NCBI GenBank assembly: GCA_048526005.1
Contig: DBFVEH010000007.1
Location: 33,033 to 97,032 of the forward strand
Source: QALR01 sp900552255
GTDB taxonomy: Bacteria > Bacillota > Clostridia > Oscillospirales > CAG-272
Direction of reading: 5' to 3'
Length of the DNA stretch: 64,000 nt
The first letter of the stretch is position 1. Every line of letters starts with the position of its first letter. Shown here piece by piece: positions 37,204 to 45,216 of this stretch. Below the pieces are notes generated by a model. The model had not been told where the DNA came from, searched no databases, and saw nothing but the letters and a program-made list of their open reading frames with translations. The translations under genes and the position numbers were made by a program.

Positions 37204-37251
37204 CATGAAAAAATTTGGAGGAGACTGCATTTTCCATACGAACCGAGAATG

Positions 37252-38466
37252 CTACGGCAAAATTTCTCCAATCTGACGATTGAGCGCATCCACATCAGGG
37301 ATGGCGGTCGGATCGTTTGTCAGATCATATTCTATTTTTAGGGATAGAATCCGCGATACGCTTTCATTCAGGCGTTCCTCCGAAATCCTGCCGCTTTCCA
37401 CGGCGGCGCAGAGGGCGTCGTAGGCTGTTTTCAGATTCTCCGCCTCGTGGCAAATGAGCAGCAGATCGCAGCCTGCCGCGACGGCGCGGACTGCCGCCTC
37501 CCCGATGCCATAGGTTTTGGAAATCGCACCCATGGTAAGATCGTCGGTGCAGACTACGCCGTCGAAGCCCATCTCTTCCCGCAGTATTTCCGTGACGATG
37601 GTGTGGGAAAGGGTGGCGGGATTCTCCGGATCTAAACTTGTCATTAGAATATGTCCTATCATGATGGCAGGAACGCCGGTATGGATCGCTTCTCTGAAGG
37701 GAACCGCATCGGTTTGATTCCATTCTTCGCGTGTTTTGTCGATGACGGGCAGCTCCGTGTGGGAATCGGTCGCGGTGTCGCCGTGTCCGGGGAAATGCTT
37801 CCCCGCGGCGATAACGCCGGTATCCCGGAGCCCGCCGGCGACGAGCGCCGCCGCCCATGCGGCTGTCTCCGGAACACTGCTGTAGGCGCGGTTGCCGATG
37901 ACGGTATTGTTCGGATTGGAGAAAACATCCATGACGGGCGCGAAATCAAGGTTGAGGCCGAATGCGGCGCATTCGGCGCCGAGGGTATTGCCAAGCCGGG
38001 TCAAAAGGGTGGGATTCAACAGGCTTCCATAGGTATAAGCAGAGGGAATATCGGTGATTTCCGGCGGCATGCGTGAGACCCTGCCGCCTTCCTCATCCAC
38101 GCAGAGAATGAGCGGGATATAATCGCCGTTCAGAGCTTTTAATTGATTGGTGAGTGCTGTCAGCTGGCGGCTGTCCGACACGTTTCTGCCGAACAGAATG
38201 ATGCCTCCCACCTGATAATCCGCGACTGCCGATGTGCCGTCCGCACCTGCCTCGGTGCCGGCGATCCCCGCTACCAAGAGCTGAGCGATTTTCTGTTCCG
38301 TTGTCATTCCCGCCAGTATTTGCTCTGCCGGCGAAGGTGCGGCAGTCGTCTCCGACTCGGTTGTGCTGGAGGACGTTGTGGAAGCATCCTGCGGCTTTTT
38401 CCCGCAGGATACTGTAAAAAGCAGAGCGAGCAGCGTAAAAGCCGCTATTATTTTTTTGATTTGCAT
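37252..38466 (-). CDS. Family 3 glycoside hydrolase lipoprotein (NagZ-like)
   Basis: 404 aa. Lipobox TVSC with Cys21, then a Ser/Thr linker (about 29-45) and a single GH3 TIM-barrel domain. The KHFPGHGDT motif (223-231, with the His/Asp acid-base pair of NagZ) and CTDDLTM with nucleophile Asp308 identify a beta-N-acetylhexosaminidase. It lacks the second GH3 domain of beta-glucosidases. Probably works outside the cell on muropeptides or other N-acetylglucosaminides. GGAAAGGAAT precedes the ATG. Confidence 0.9.
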   Translation of the reverse strand: MQIKKIIAAFTLLALLFTVSCGKKPQDASTTSSSTTESETTAAPSPAEQILAGMTTEQKIAQLLVAGIAGTEAGADGTSAVADYQVGGIILFGRNVSDSRQLTALTNQLKALNGDYIPLILCVDEEGGRVSRMPPEITDIPSAYTYGSLLNPTLLTRLGNTLGAECAAFGLNLDFAPVMDVFSNPNNTVIGNRAYSSVPETAAWAAALVAGGLRDTGVIAAGKHFPGHGDTATDSHTELPVIDKTREEWNQTDAVPFREAIHTGVPAIMIGHILMTSLDPENPATLSHTIVTEILREEMGFDGVVCTDDLTMGAISKTYGIGEAAVRAVAAGCDLLLICHEAENLKTAYDALCAAVESGRISEERLNESVSRILSLKIEYDLTNDPTAIPDVDALNRQIGEILP

Positions 38467-38543
38467 AAGAATTCCTTTCCGGCGCTCCTAACTGAAACAT
38501 GCAATTTATGCTGTGCTTGCACAGGAATTATTTTGTGCTAAAC

Positions 38544-39029
38544 TTATATAATTAAATCCGCCGTTTGCACGTTTATTATCCTTTGCAGCGACGCGAGCGG
38601 CATTTCCACCTGATAGCCGATTTTTCCCGCGCTGAAAAGAATGGTGCCAAAATCCGCCGCCGTACGGTGGATCGTCGTGCGGAACGGCTTTTTCATACCG
38701 ATGGGCGAGCAGCCGCCGTGAATATAGCCTGTCAGAGGCAGAAGCTCCTTTTGCTTGATCATTTCGATCGCTTTTTCGCCGACTGCCGCGGCGGCTTTTT
38801 TGAGATTCAGTTCTTCCGCCGAGGGAAGCATAAATACATAATGGCTTCCCGATTTTCCGACGGTCACAAGCGTTTTGAACACCCGGGCGGGATCGACGGA
38901 AAGTGCTGCCGCAAGGTCTACGGCGGAAACGGCGCCGCTTGATGCATAGCTGTAACTTTGATAATCGATTCCTGCGGCGTCCAAAATCCGCATGACGTTG
39001 GTTTTTTCTGATTGCTTTGTTTGGGACAT
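38544..39029 (-). CDS. ybaK: Cys-tRNA(Pro)/Cys-tRNA(Cys) deacylase, YbaK/EbsC family
   Basis: 161 aa. The YbaK fold is shown by DPARVFKTLVTVG (with the conserved Lys near 52), VFMLPSAEELNLKKAA, and the late GYIHGGCSPIGMKKPF segment. These enzymes clear mischarged Cys-tRNA(Pro). The ATG is followed by a polar N-terminus without a signal peptide. The stop lies 78 bases before the NagZ-like gene. Directly upstream lies the repeat array at 39062. Confidence 0.9.
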   Translation of the reverse strand: MSQTKQSEKTNVMRILDAAGIDYQSYSYASSGAVSAVDLAAALSVDPARVFKTLVTVGKSGSHYVFMLPSAEELNLKKAAAAVGEKAIEMIKQKELLPLTGYIHGGCSPIGMKKPFRTTIHRTAADFGTILFSAGKIGYQVEMPLASLQRIINVQTADLII

Positions 39030-39061
39030 GAATGGCTCCTATTATTTTTATAGAAAAAATT

Positions 39062-39448
39062 TTCTCCTTTGCCAAGGAGAAGATGTGTACTTTTCTCCAC
39101 AGGGAGAAAAGATACCAAAAGAGCTGTTGAGGCTATCGCCTCAAACTCCCATGCTTCTGCTGGAAAGTGCATACACACGGCTCGAAAGGTGTTGCAGTGC
39201 TCGCGGGGCTCGCACAGGCCACCACTCCCCGTGCGGCAAGTCCGTGCGTCTGGAAAGCCTGCGCCCGCAGGCGCAAAACTACCGGAACGCACTCGCTGCC
39301 CGTTCGGCGTGTTCCGCCGTGGTTTGCGTACCCCTGCGGTACGCAAACACGTGTCGGGAGCCGACGGAATACATTTTTGGCTCACACCAACGGTCAAGCC
39401 GGAGGCTTGCGGCTTCTTTTCGTTCTTTTCTTGTCCGTACAAGAAAAG
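39062..39448. repeat. Structured intergenic repeat, copy 1
   Basis: Non-coding unit of about 390 bases built from perfect or near-perfect hairpins, in order: 39062-39081 (8 bp, TGCC loop), 39090-39111 (9 bp), 39127-39144 (7 bp, TTGAGGC with GCCTCAA), a conserved block at about 39150-39183, a GC-rich hairpin near 39258-39272, 39322-39348 (11 bp), 39395-39409 (CAAGCC with GGCTTG) and 39425-39448 (10 bp, CCGT loop). The same order recurs in copy 2 with different arm sequences that still pair. No supported gene lies inside. Confidence 0.8.
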
Positions 39449-39458
39449 GACACGTTTC

Positions 39459-39859
39459 TCTCCTTTGCCAAGGAGAAAGATATGTGCTTTTCTCACTGAG
39501 GAGAAAAGCACCAAAAGACTCACCGAGACTCCCGTCTCGGACTCTCAATCTTCTGCTGGGAAGCATATACCCACGGCTCCCGACAGTTGTTTGCTCTCGC
39601 TTCGCTCGGCAAGCCGACATTCGCCGTGCGGGAATTAAGTGCCGCTGGAAAGTCTGCGCCCGCAGGCGCAAGGCGCGCGCCGCGTGAGCGCCCTCCTGCT
39701 CGATGCTTGCGAAAGGGGCGGCGATTGACGGATCACGCGAACGAAGTAAGCGTGGATGCCGTCTTTCATAGCCGCCATTGAACCGCTGCCGGTTGCACAA
39801 ACGGTCAAGCGGTACGCTTGCAGTTCTTTTGATGCTTTTCTTTCTGTAAAGAAAAGCAT
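39459..39859. repeat. Structured intergenic repeat, copy 2
   Basis: Tandem second copy. The matching hairpins are 39459-39476 (7 bp, TGCC loop), 39484-39511 (11 bp), 39523-39540 (CCGAGAC with GTCTCGG), the conserved block at about 39548-39579, the GC-rich hairpin near 39652-39666, 39806-39820 (CAAGCG with CGCTTG) and 39832-39859 (12 bp, CTGT loop). The middle part (39672-39795) differs from copy 1. A further opening hairpin, 39863-39885 (10 bp, TTTTCCTTTT with AAAAGGAAAA), looks like the start of a third copy, cut off before the pfkA stop. Confidence 0.8.
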
Positions 39860-39889
39860 GCGTTTTCCTTTTCCTAAAAGGAAAAGAAC

Positions 39890-39908
39890 AGCACGGAATC
39901 CCGTGCCG
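39890..39908 (-). terminator. Possible terminator of pfkA
   Basis: A 6-bp GC stem (GCACGG with CCGTGC) a few bases after the pfkA stop, followed on the minus strand by a T-rich stretch (TGTTCTTTTCC). Weaker than the other terminators in the window. Confidence 0.5.
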
Positions 39909-39916
39909 CCTTTTCC

Positions 39917-40978
39917 TTATTTGATTTCGTTTGCGATGTCGTAAAGCTTCTGCATTTTGGCAAGAACATCCGCACAGCGCGCTTCCATCCAGGCCTTGTC
40001 CTCCGGTGAGAGCGAGGCAAGCTCCTCCGGCGTGATTTTCTTTTTGAACATACGGTCGACCATAAGCGCCTTGTCGATGTCCACGCAACAGATCCTGTCG
40101 TCGTTTTTGCAAACGACAAGATTGGACTTGCCGGCGAAAAGCTGGTCGATGGCCTCCACGCCCATTTCGGATGCGACAAGCCGGTCGACAAGCGTAGGAG
40201 CGCCGCCGCGCTGAACATGCGCAAGTCTCGCGAATTTGGTTTCGATTCCGGTTTTTTCTTCGATCGTTTTCGCGAGCTTTTCGGCATAGCCGACCAGCCC
40301 TTCGGAAACGATGACGATAAAGGAGCGTTTGCCGCCTTCCTTTTGCTTGATGATATCCGCGATGGCCTTGTCCTCATCAAATGGGATTTCTGAGATGGCG
40401 ACGGCGGAGGCGCCGCAGGCAATGCCGGTGCGAAGCGCGATATGTCCCGCCCAGCGTCCCATGACCTCGACCACGTCGCAGCGCGCGTGGGATTCGCAGG
40501 TGTCGCGGAGCCTGTCCACCATCTGCACGACTGTATTCATCGCGGTGTCGAAGCCGACGGTATAGTCGGTAGAGGTGATGTCGTTGTCGATGGTGCCGGG
40601 AATGCCGATGGTCGGGATCCCGTGGTTGGAAAGGTCTGTCGCGCCGCGGAACGTGCCGTCGCCGCCGCAGGCAATGATGCCGTCGATGTGATTTTTTTCG
40701 CAGGTAGCGATGGCCTTCGCCATGCCCTCCGGCGTTTTGAATTCAAGGCAGCGGTCGGAATAAAGAATGGTGCCGCTTCTTGTGATGATGTTGCAAAGGT
40801 CGGCAGGGGAGGAAAAAAGCTTCATATTGTCGTGAATGAGTCCCTTGTATCCCTCATAAATGCCGTAAACCTCGACGCCGCGGGCGAGCGCGGCTCTCGC
40901 CGCGGCGCGGACGACGGCATTCATGCCGGGCGCGTCGCCGCCGGAGGTCAGGATGCCGATTCTTCTGAAATTTTTCAT
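39917..40978 (-). CDS. pfkA: 6-phosphofructokinase
   Basis: 353 aa (about 30 longer than the usual 320, at the C terminus). Makes fructose-1,6-bisphosphate. GGDGT at 105-109 with Gly at the ATP-selective position favours ATP over pyrophosphate as donor. GTIDNDI (128-134) carries the catalytic Asp131, and MGRWAGHIAL and RLAHVQRGG are also present. AAGGA lies upstream of the ATG. It is the last of five closely spaced minus-strand genes starting with the PocR-AraC regulator. Confidence 0.96.
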   Translation of the reverse strand: MKNFRRIGILTSGGDAPGMNAVVRAAARAALARGVEVYGIYEGYKGLIHDNMKLFSSPADLCNIITRSGTILYSDRCLEFKTPEGMAKAIATCEKNHIDGIIACGGDGTFRGATDLSNHGIPTIGIPGTIDNDITSTDYTVGFDTAMNTVVQMVDRLRDTCESHARCDVVEVMGRWAGHIALRTGIACGASAVAISEIPFDEDKAIADIIKQKEGGKRSFIVIVSEGLVGYAEKLAKTIEEKTGIETKFARLAHVQRGGAPTLVDRLVASEMGVEAIDQLFAGKSNLVVCKNDDRICCVDIDKALMVDRMFKKKITPEELASLSPEDKAWMEARCADVLAKMQKLYDIANEIK

Positions 40979-41020
40979 ATGTTCTTTTATCCTTCTTTCT
41001 ATAAGCTTGCTTTTTGAAAA

Positions 41021-41728
41021 TTACCGAGTCGGTTTTCCGCCGGAAAGAAAGGCGAGCGCGCGCGGGATCGCGTCCTTGGCGTTATACCACGGCTCCGCGT
41101 CGTAGCGGTAATCGAATTTTTTGCAGAACCAGGAGACATCGCCGCCGAGCTCCGTGATATATTTTTTCTCGATTTCCCTCGCCGTTTTGAAATAAACCGC
41201 GAAATCCTTTTTGGAAAGGCCGTTTCTTCCGTATTCCAAAAGCGCCGCGTAATGGGGGAGACAAAAATACTTCTGCCCCGCGAATTTCCCGCGGAAATCC
41301 TCTTCTGTTTCCCAAAGATAAACCATGTTGTCGAGCATTTTGGCAAATGCGGTATCGATACGGTCGCAGATGTAGCAGCTTTTTTCGAGCGATTCGAGCT
41401 TTGCCTGCTCTTTTTCGCCCTTGCCGTCGAAAGCCGTTCCGCCGGAAAACACGTTTTTTTCGATCTCGGCGATATGGCTTTCAAGGATCAGGCCGAGACC
41501 CAGCCGATTGCCTTTTTCAAACATTTTGTCGAAATGCTGTTGGCAGAAGCCTTTTTTATTCGTTTCGATCCGGATGTCCGGCTCCATCATGGAGGCGCCG
41601 AGAATGATGTCGAGCTCGTTTTTTTCCAGCATGTCGTGGAGCAGACAGAACGGACAGTCCGACGGCTCATGCAAAACGGCGCCCTCGAACGCTTCGTTGA
41701 TCGGTATGGTATATATCTTTTCCGCCAC
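41021..41728 (-). CDS. DUF6062-type cysteine-rich protein
   Basis: 235 aa, cytosolic. Carries paired Cys/His motifs: CPFCLLHDML (about 25-34), GFCQQHF (about 61-67), SCYICDR and KYFCLPHY, a pattern suggesting one or two metal sites. It resembles DUF6062, whose function is not known. It starts 18 bases after the endonuclease/phosphatase-fold gene and ends 42 bases before pfkA, so it is part of the same run. Confidence 0.72.
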   Translation of the reverse strand: MAEKIYTIPINEAFEGAVLHEPSDCPFCLLHDMLEKNELDIILGASMMEPDIRIETNKKGFCQQHFDKMFEKGNRLGLGLILESHIAEIEKNVFSGGTAFDGKGEKEQAKLESLEKSCYICDRIDTAFAKMLDNMVYLWETEEDFRGKFAGQKYFCLPHYAALLEYGRNGLSKKDFAVYFKTAREIEKKYITELGGDVSWFCKKFDYRYDAEPWYNAKDAIPRALAFLSGGKPTR

Positions 41729-41746
41729 GGGCTTTTTCCTTTCGTA

Positions 41747-42499
41747 TCAAGGCAGTTCGATCTCTGCGATATAGGGCTTGTGATCGGAGGCGTGCGGCGC
41801 CGGGATGGTCACGGAATTTACCTTGATGTCATGGCTCACGAAGATATAGTCGATCTTTTGCAGACGCTCGCCGGGCTTCATGATGTCGCGGTACGACGGC
41901 CATGTGAAATCATCCTGCTTCGGATAAACGTCGAAAGTGTCCCGCAGAAGCTCGCGGATCGGCGTAAGAATGGGATCCTCGGGAAGCAGGTTGAAATCGC
42001 CCATCAAAATGACGGGACGCGAGGCGTCCTTGATGAGCCCCACCAGCGTTTTGGCGGCATTTTCCGCTTCGGCTCTCGCAAGACCGAAGTGCGTCACGAA
42101 AATATCCGTCTTCTTTCCGTCGAAATCGACGACGGCGTGCAGGATGACGCGCGTTTCATAATAGGTCGGCTCCGAACGGTCGAGCGGGTCGGGGATCGGG
42201 AAGATTTCCACTTCCTTGATGGGATATTTGGACACAAAACCGTTTCCGTAGGTGCCGGGCACCCATGTGACGGCGGGCGCGAAAGCGCTCTCATAGCCGA
42301 GCGCATTTCCGATATGCTCCGCAAGCTTGATCCTTCCGCTGCGCGGGAGCTTATAATCGACCTCGTTGAGGCCGCAGATATCGGGCGCCTCCTCCCGAAT
42401 AACGGCGATGCACGCCTCAGGATTGATGACCGGCTTTGCGTTGGGATCGGAAAAATCCCGCCCGCCGGCGATGTTGTACGTCATAATTTTCAGTTTCAT
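41747..42499 (-). CDS. Endonuclease/exonuclease/phosphatase-fold protein
   Basis: About 250 aa of the EEP superfamily, metal-dependent phosphoesterases acting on nucleic acids, inositol phosphates or sphingomyelin. Motifs: MTYNIAGG, GLNEVDYKLPRSG (metal-binding Glu), THFGLARAE, LMGDFNLLPEDP (Asp/Asn) and the C-terminal ASDHKPYIAEI (Asp/His). No signal peptide, so it is likely intracellular; the substrate cannot be told. ATG at 42499 is preferred over the in-frame TTG at 42508, which is too close to GGAG. Confidence 0.85.
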   Translation of the reverse strand: MKLKIMTYNIAGGRDFSDPNAKPVINPEACIAVIREEAPDICGLNEVDYKLPRSGRIKLAEHIGNALGYESAFAPAVTWVPGTYGNGFVSKYPIKEVEIFPIPDPLDRSEPTYYETRVILHAVVDFDGKKTDIFVTHFGLARAEAENAAKTLVGLIKDASRPVILMGDFNLLPEDPILTPIRELLRDTFDVYPKQDDFTWPSYRDIMKPGERLQKIDYIFVSHDIKVNSVTIPAPHASDHKPYIAEIELP

Positions 42500-42529
42500 A
42501 ACCTTCAAAACTCCTTTTTATACTGTAAT

Positions 42530-43171
42530 TTATGCTGTAAAGTAGGAAAGCGCGACCTCCGCGGCGGAGGCCGCGTCGGAGGTATAGGCGTCCGCGCCGA
42601 TTTCCTTGCAGTAGGCGTCGGTGATGGGCGCGCCGCCGATCATGATTTTCACCTTGTCCCGGATCCCTTCGGCGACGCAGAGATCGACGACGTTTTTCAT
42701 CTCGCCCATCGTCGTCGTGAGAAGCGCGGAACATGCGATCACGCCGGCGCCGTGCTCCTTTGCCGCGGCGACGTAGGCCTCGGGCGCCACATCGACGCCG
42801 AGGTCGATGACTTCAAGACCCTTGCCCTCCATCATCATTTTGACGAGGTTTTTGCCGATGTCGTGGAAGTCGCCGCGCACCGTGCCGAGGACGACCTTTC
42901 CGGCAGGCTGGACGTCTGCGGAGACGAGATAGGGCTTTAAAATCTCCGTTCCGGTTTTCATCGCTCTCGCGGCGATGAGGACCTCGGGGACGAATACCTC
43001 GTTGTTTTTGAATTTGACGCCGATGACGCTCATCCCGGCGAGCAGTCCCTCATTCAGAATCTCCTTGGCGGGAACGCCCTCTTCCAGTGCCTGCGGCACC
43101 AAAACCTTGATGTCCTTGGTTTTGCCCTGCTGAAGCTTTTCGGAAATTTCCTGTAAAATAGCTGCTGACAT
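42530..43171 (-). CDS. Corrinoid (B12-binding) methyltransferase partner protein
   Basis: 213 aa, of the MtaC/MtbC/MttC type that carries a methyl-corrinoid between methyltransferases. A helical cap domain (about 1-85) is followed by a Rossmann-like B12 domain with the lower-axial ligand motif D101-x-H103-x2-G106 in RGDFHDIGKN, then SALLTTTM and MIGGAPIT. No cognate methyltransferase (MttB, MtaB) or reductive activator (RamA) gene is in the window. The PocR-AraC regulator ends 45 bases upstream on the same strand. Confidence 0.9.
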   Translation of the reverse strand: MSAAILQEISEKLQQGKTKDIKVLVPQALEEGVPAKEILNEGLLAGMSVIGVKFKNNEVFVPEVLIAARAMKTGTEILKPYLVSADVQPAGKVVLGTVRGDFHDIGKNLVKMMMEGKGLEVIDLGVDVAPEAYVAAAKEHGAGVIACSALLTTTMGEMKNVVDLCVAEGIRDKVKIMIGGAPITDAYCKEIGADAYTSDAASAAEVALSYFTA

Positions 43172-43216
43172 AATGGTTTCTCCTGTATATAAAATAATTT
43201 TATGAGGTAAAATTTG

Positions 43217-44482
43217 TTAGTCTGCCAAAAGCCCTCCGTTTGTCTCGCGGTATTTTTTCGGCGTCATGCCGGTCTGCTTCTTGAATACCTTGTTGAAATA
43301 GCTCTGATCGAGAAATCCGACAAGCTCGGATACCTCGACGATGGAAAGATCGTTGGAGAGCAGCAGGATTTTGCTTTTTTCGATTCTGACCTCGCTGAGA
43401 TAGCTGTTGAAGCTCGTCTGCATCTCCTCCTTGAAGATTTTGCTGAGGTAGGACGGCGACAAAAAAACGTGGGAGGCGACGTCGAGAAGCGTGATTTTAT
43501 GCATATAATTGTTGCGGATGAAAGAAACTACCTGTGTGATGATCCCTACATGCTTCGCTTTTTCGATCCCGAAGGTTTCCGCCGAAAATTTTTTGAGGAT
43601 CCCCATGAGGCAGTAACAGATGTCGTCGAGGGTGTCGAGCGCGAAAAAATCGGAGATGAACTGCGGGCTGAGCTGATAAATGCTGCCCGCATCCGCGCCG
43701 CCGTCGAGCGCCGCACGGGAAATGATGACCGTAAGCTCGAACGCGCGGAGCTTGATCGTATCTATATTGTTTGCGGATGCGAAAAAGATATGTCCGAGAA
43801 TTTCGTTGAGATATTTTTTTGCTTCCTTTTCGTCCCCCGATTTGATCGCGTGAACGAGAAGCTTTTCTTTATCATAGGGATACGGCGAATATTTATCGAT
43901 ACCGAGGATCATGCGGCTCTTGATGCTTTGCACATAATCGCCGATCTGCTGCTGGATCTGCATTTTTTCTTCGTTTTCACGCATGTCGCTCCGGTTTTCG
44001 CTTTGTGACAATGCGAGCGCCTGCAGCATGTCGGAAACGGCGCTGACCTTTTGGGAATCCACATAGGGAACGGTGCGCTGAAAAGCCAGAAACTGCGCGC
44101 GGTCGATCCGCGAGAGATCGATTTCACCGGAAGCATCGCCCGGGACGAAATCGGCGTTTTCCGAGACGTTCATCGGGCCCGCCAAAAGATAACCGCTTTC
44201 CGTTTTGCCGGCGTATTTCGCAATACAGAAAATGAAGCCTGCGGGGCAGAAATAGATGTATTTTCCGCCGAATTTTTCGGCGCCGTAGGCCGCGCGCCGG
44301 TGAGACCAAATACATCCCTCGTCGCCGGAGGAGGATTCGATTCCGCCCTTGGCCGGACAGGAAAAAGAACAGGAATTTTCGCTGTATCCAACGGATAGGC
44401 CGTCGTCCGTACACATGCAGCCGCAGCCCGCAAGCATGGAGAACGAACGCAGCTGCCGCTCGAATTTTTCGCCTGACTGCAT
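43217..44482 (-). CDS. PocR-domain AraC-family transcriptional regulator
   Basis: About 421 aa. The N-terminal PocR-type sensor (about 15-150) has its typical Cys-rich motifs: CIWSHRRAAYGAEKFGG and YFCPAGFIFCIAKY, then GYLLAGPM. A linker helix and the C-terminal double helix-turn-helix AraC domain (about 325-415, KITLLDVASHVFLSPSYLSKIFKEE and VSELVGFLDQSYFNKVFKKQ) follow. The ATG at 44482 is preceded by AAAGGA. PocR domains often sit in regulators of corrinoid-dependent pathways, which fits the corrinoid gene directly downstream. Ligand unknown. Confidence 0.86.
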   Translation of the reverse strand: MQSGEKFERQLRSFSMLAGCGCMCTDDGLSVGYSENSCSFSCPAKGGIESSSGDEGCIWSHRRAAYGAEKFGGKYIYFCPAGFIFCIAKYAGKTESGYLLAGPMNVSENADFVPGDASGEIDLSRIDRAQFLAFQRTVPYVDSQKVSAVSDMLQALALSQSENRSDMRENEEKMQIQQQIGDYVQSIKSRMILGIDKYSPYPYDKEKLLVHAIKSGDEKEAKKYLNEILGHIFFASANNIDTIKLRAFELTVIISRAALDGGADAGSIYQLSPQFISDFFALDTLDDICYCLMGILKKFSAETFGIEKAKHVGIITQVVSFIRNNYMHKITLLDVASHVFLSPSYLSKIFKEEMQTSFNSYLSEVRIEKSKILLLSNDLSIVEVSELVGFLDQSYFNKVFKKQTGMTPKKYRETNGGLLAD

Positions 44483-44575
44483 AGCTTCTGTCCTTTCTGT
44501 TCTATTATACATGCCTTTGCCCCGGATTTATTGTAAAATATCAAGAATTTTTGTAAAATATGCGTTTTTTTATTT

Positions 44576-44929
44576 TTATATGGTGATGATTTTGACCGGT
44601 ACGCCTTCCTTGATGCAGGTGGCCACGGTATAAGCGGTCCCGTGAGAACTTCCGTCCCAAAAGGCCAGCACGTACTGCGCATATGCGACGATTTCGTCGT
44701 TGCGCAGAATCGGCGCCTTTCTGCCGTATTTGGCATAATCCGGCTTGAAAATTTTGGTCGGCAGATGATTGCTTTTCGCATAAATTTCCGCGAGCGTGTC
44801 GATCCCGACGGCGCCGCCGCTCACGATTTCCGTCGCGTTGGCGGGAATATATCGGCATAAAAGCTCATATGCCTTGTCCTTTAATCTGTCATATTCGATG
44901 CTTCTGGAACCGACGATGGCGACGCGCAT
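44576..44929 (-). CDS. Small SLOG/YspA-type nucleotide-binding protein
   Basis: 117 aa. A Rossmann-like SLOG fold: MRVAIVGSRSIEYD at the start, EIVSGGAVGIDTLAEIYA in the middle (about 52-70), and AFWDGSSHGTAYT later. Related proteins include DUF2493/YspA and the LOG and DprA superfamily; the substrate is unknown. The ATG at 44929 is chosen because AAGGAG sits 5 bases before it. It is 93 bases upstream of the PocR-AraC gene, so co-transcription is uncertain. Confidence 0.78.
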   Translation of the reverse strand: MRVAIVGSRSIEYDRLKDKAYELLCRYIPANATEIVSGGAVGIDTLAEIYAKSNHLPTKIFKPDYAKYGRKAPILRNDEIVAYAQYVLAFWDGSSHGTAYTVATCIKEGVPVKIITI

Positions 44930-45132
44930 AACCGCTCCTTTTCCGATGAATCCGGCGTTTTGCAGATTATCGTGAATCATGTTTTATTTCATATAAATAA
45001 TAAATAGACATATGGAATATCTTACATTATATCAAAGAAAACAGGGTTTTTCAATAGAAAAACAAAATATCTGGTTAGATGCAAAAAAATTGTTACACAT
45101 AAAAAAACGCATATGCAGCAAATTAAAAACAG

Positions 45133-45183
45133 CACGGAAAACGCCGTGCGAAAAAACCACGGATCGGCGGCACCGTGGTTTTT
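45133..45183 (+). promoter_or_regulatory. Two tandem hairpins in spoIVB leader
   Basis: First stem GCACGG with CCGTGC (45133-45150). Second stem AAAACCACGG with CCGTGGTTTT (45154-45183, 10 bp), ending 33 bases before the spoIVB start. The region 44930-45216 holds no gene. I could not point to a clear sporulation promoter in it. Confidence 0.45.
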
Positions 45184-45216
45184 AAAAAACAAATCAGTCG
45201 TCGAAAGGCGAAAAAC

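Noticed and set aside
36445..37230. A 261-codon minus-strand frame
   Set aside because: Antisense to the 36577 gene and crosses its promoter and terminator.
39062..39885. CRISPR array
   Set aside because: Only two or three long units of ~400 bases with hairpins; no short regular repeats or spacers and no cas genes.
39168..40112. Several 100-277-codon frames in the repeat array on both strands
   Set aside because: Frames occur on both strands at the same place, are very rich in Arg/Ser/Ala, run through perfect hairpins and overlap pfkA. The paired arm changes between copies fit structure, not protein.
41252..42940. A 562-codon plus-strand frame
   Set aside because: Antisense shadow of the DUF6062, EEP and corrinoid genes, all of which have family motifs on the other strand.
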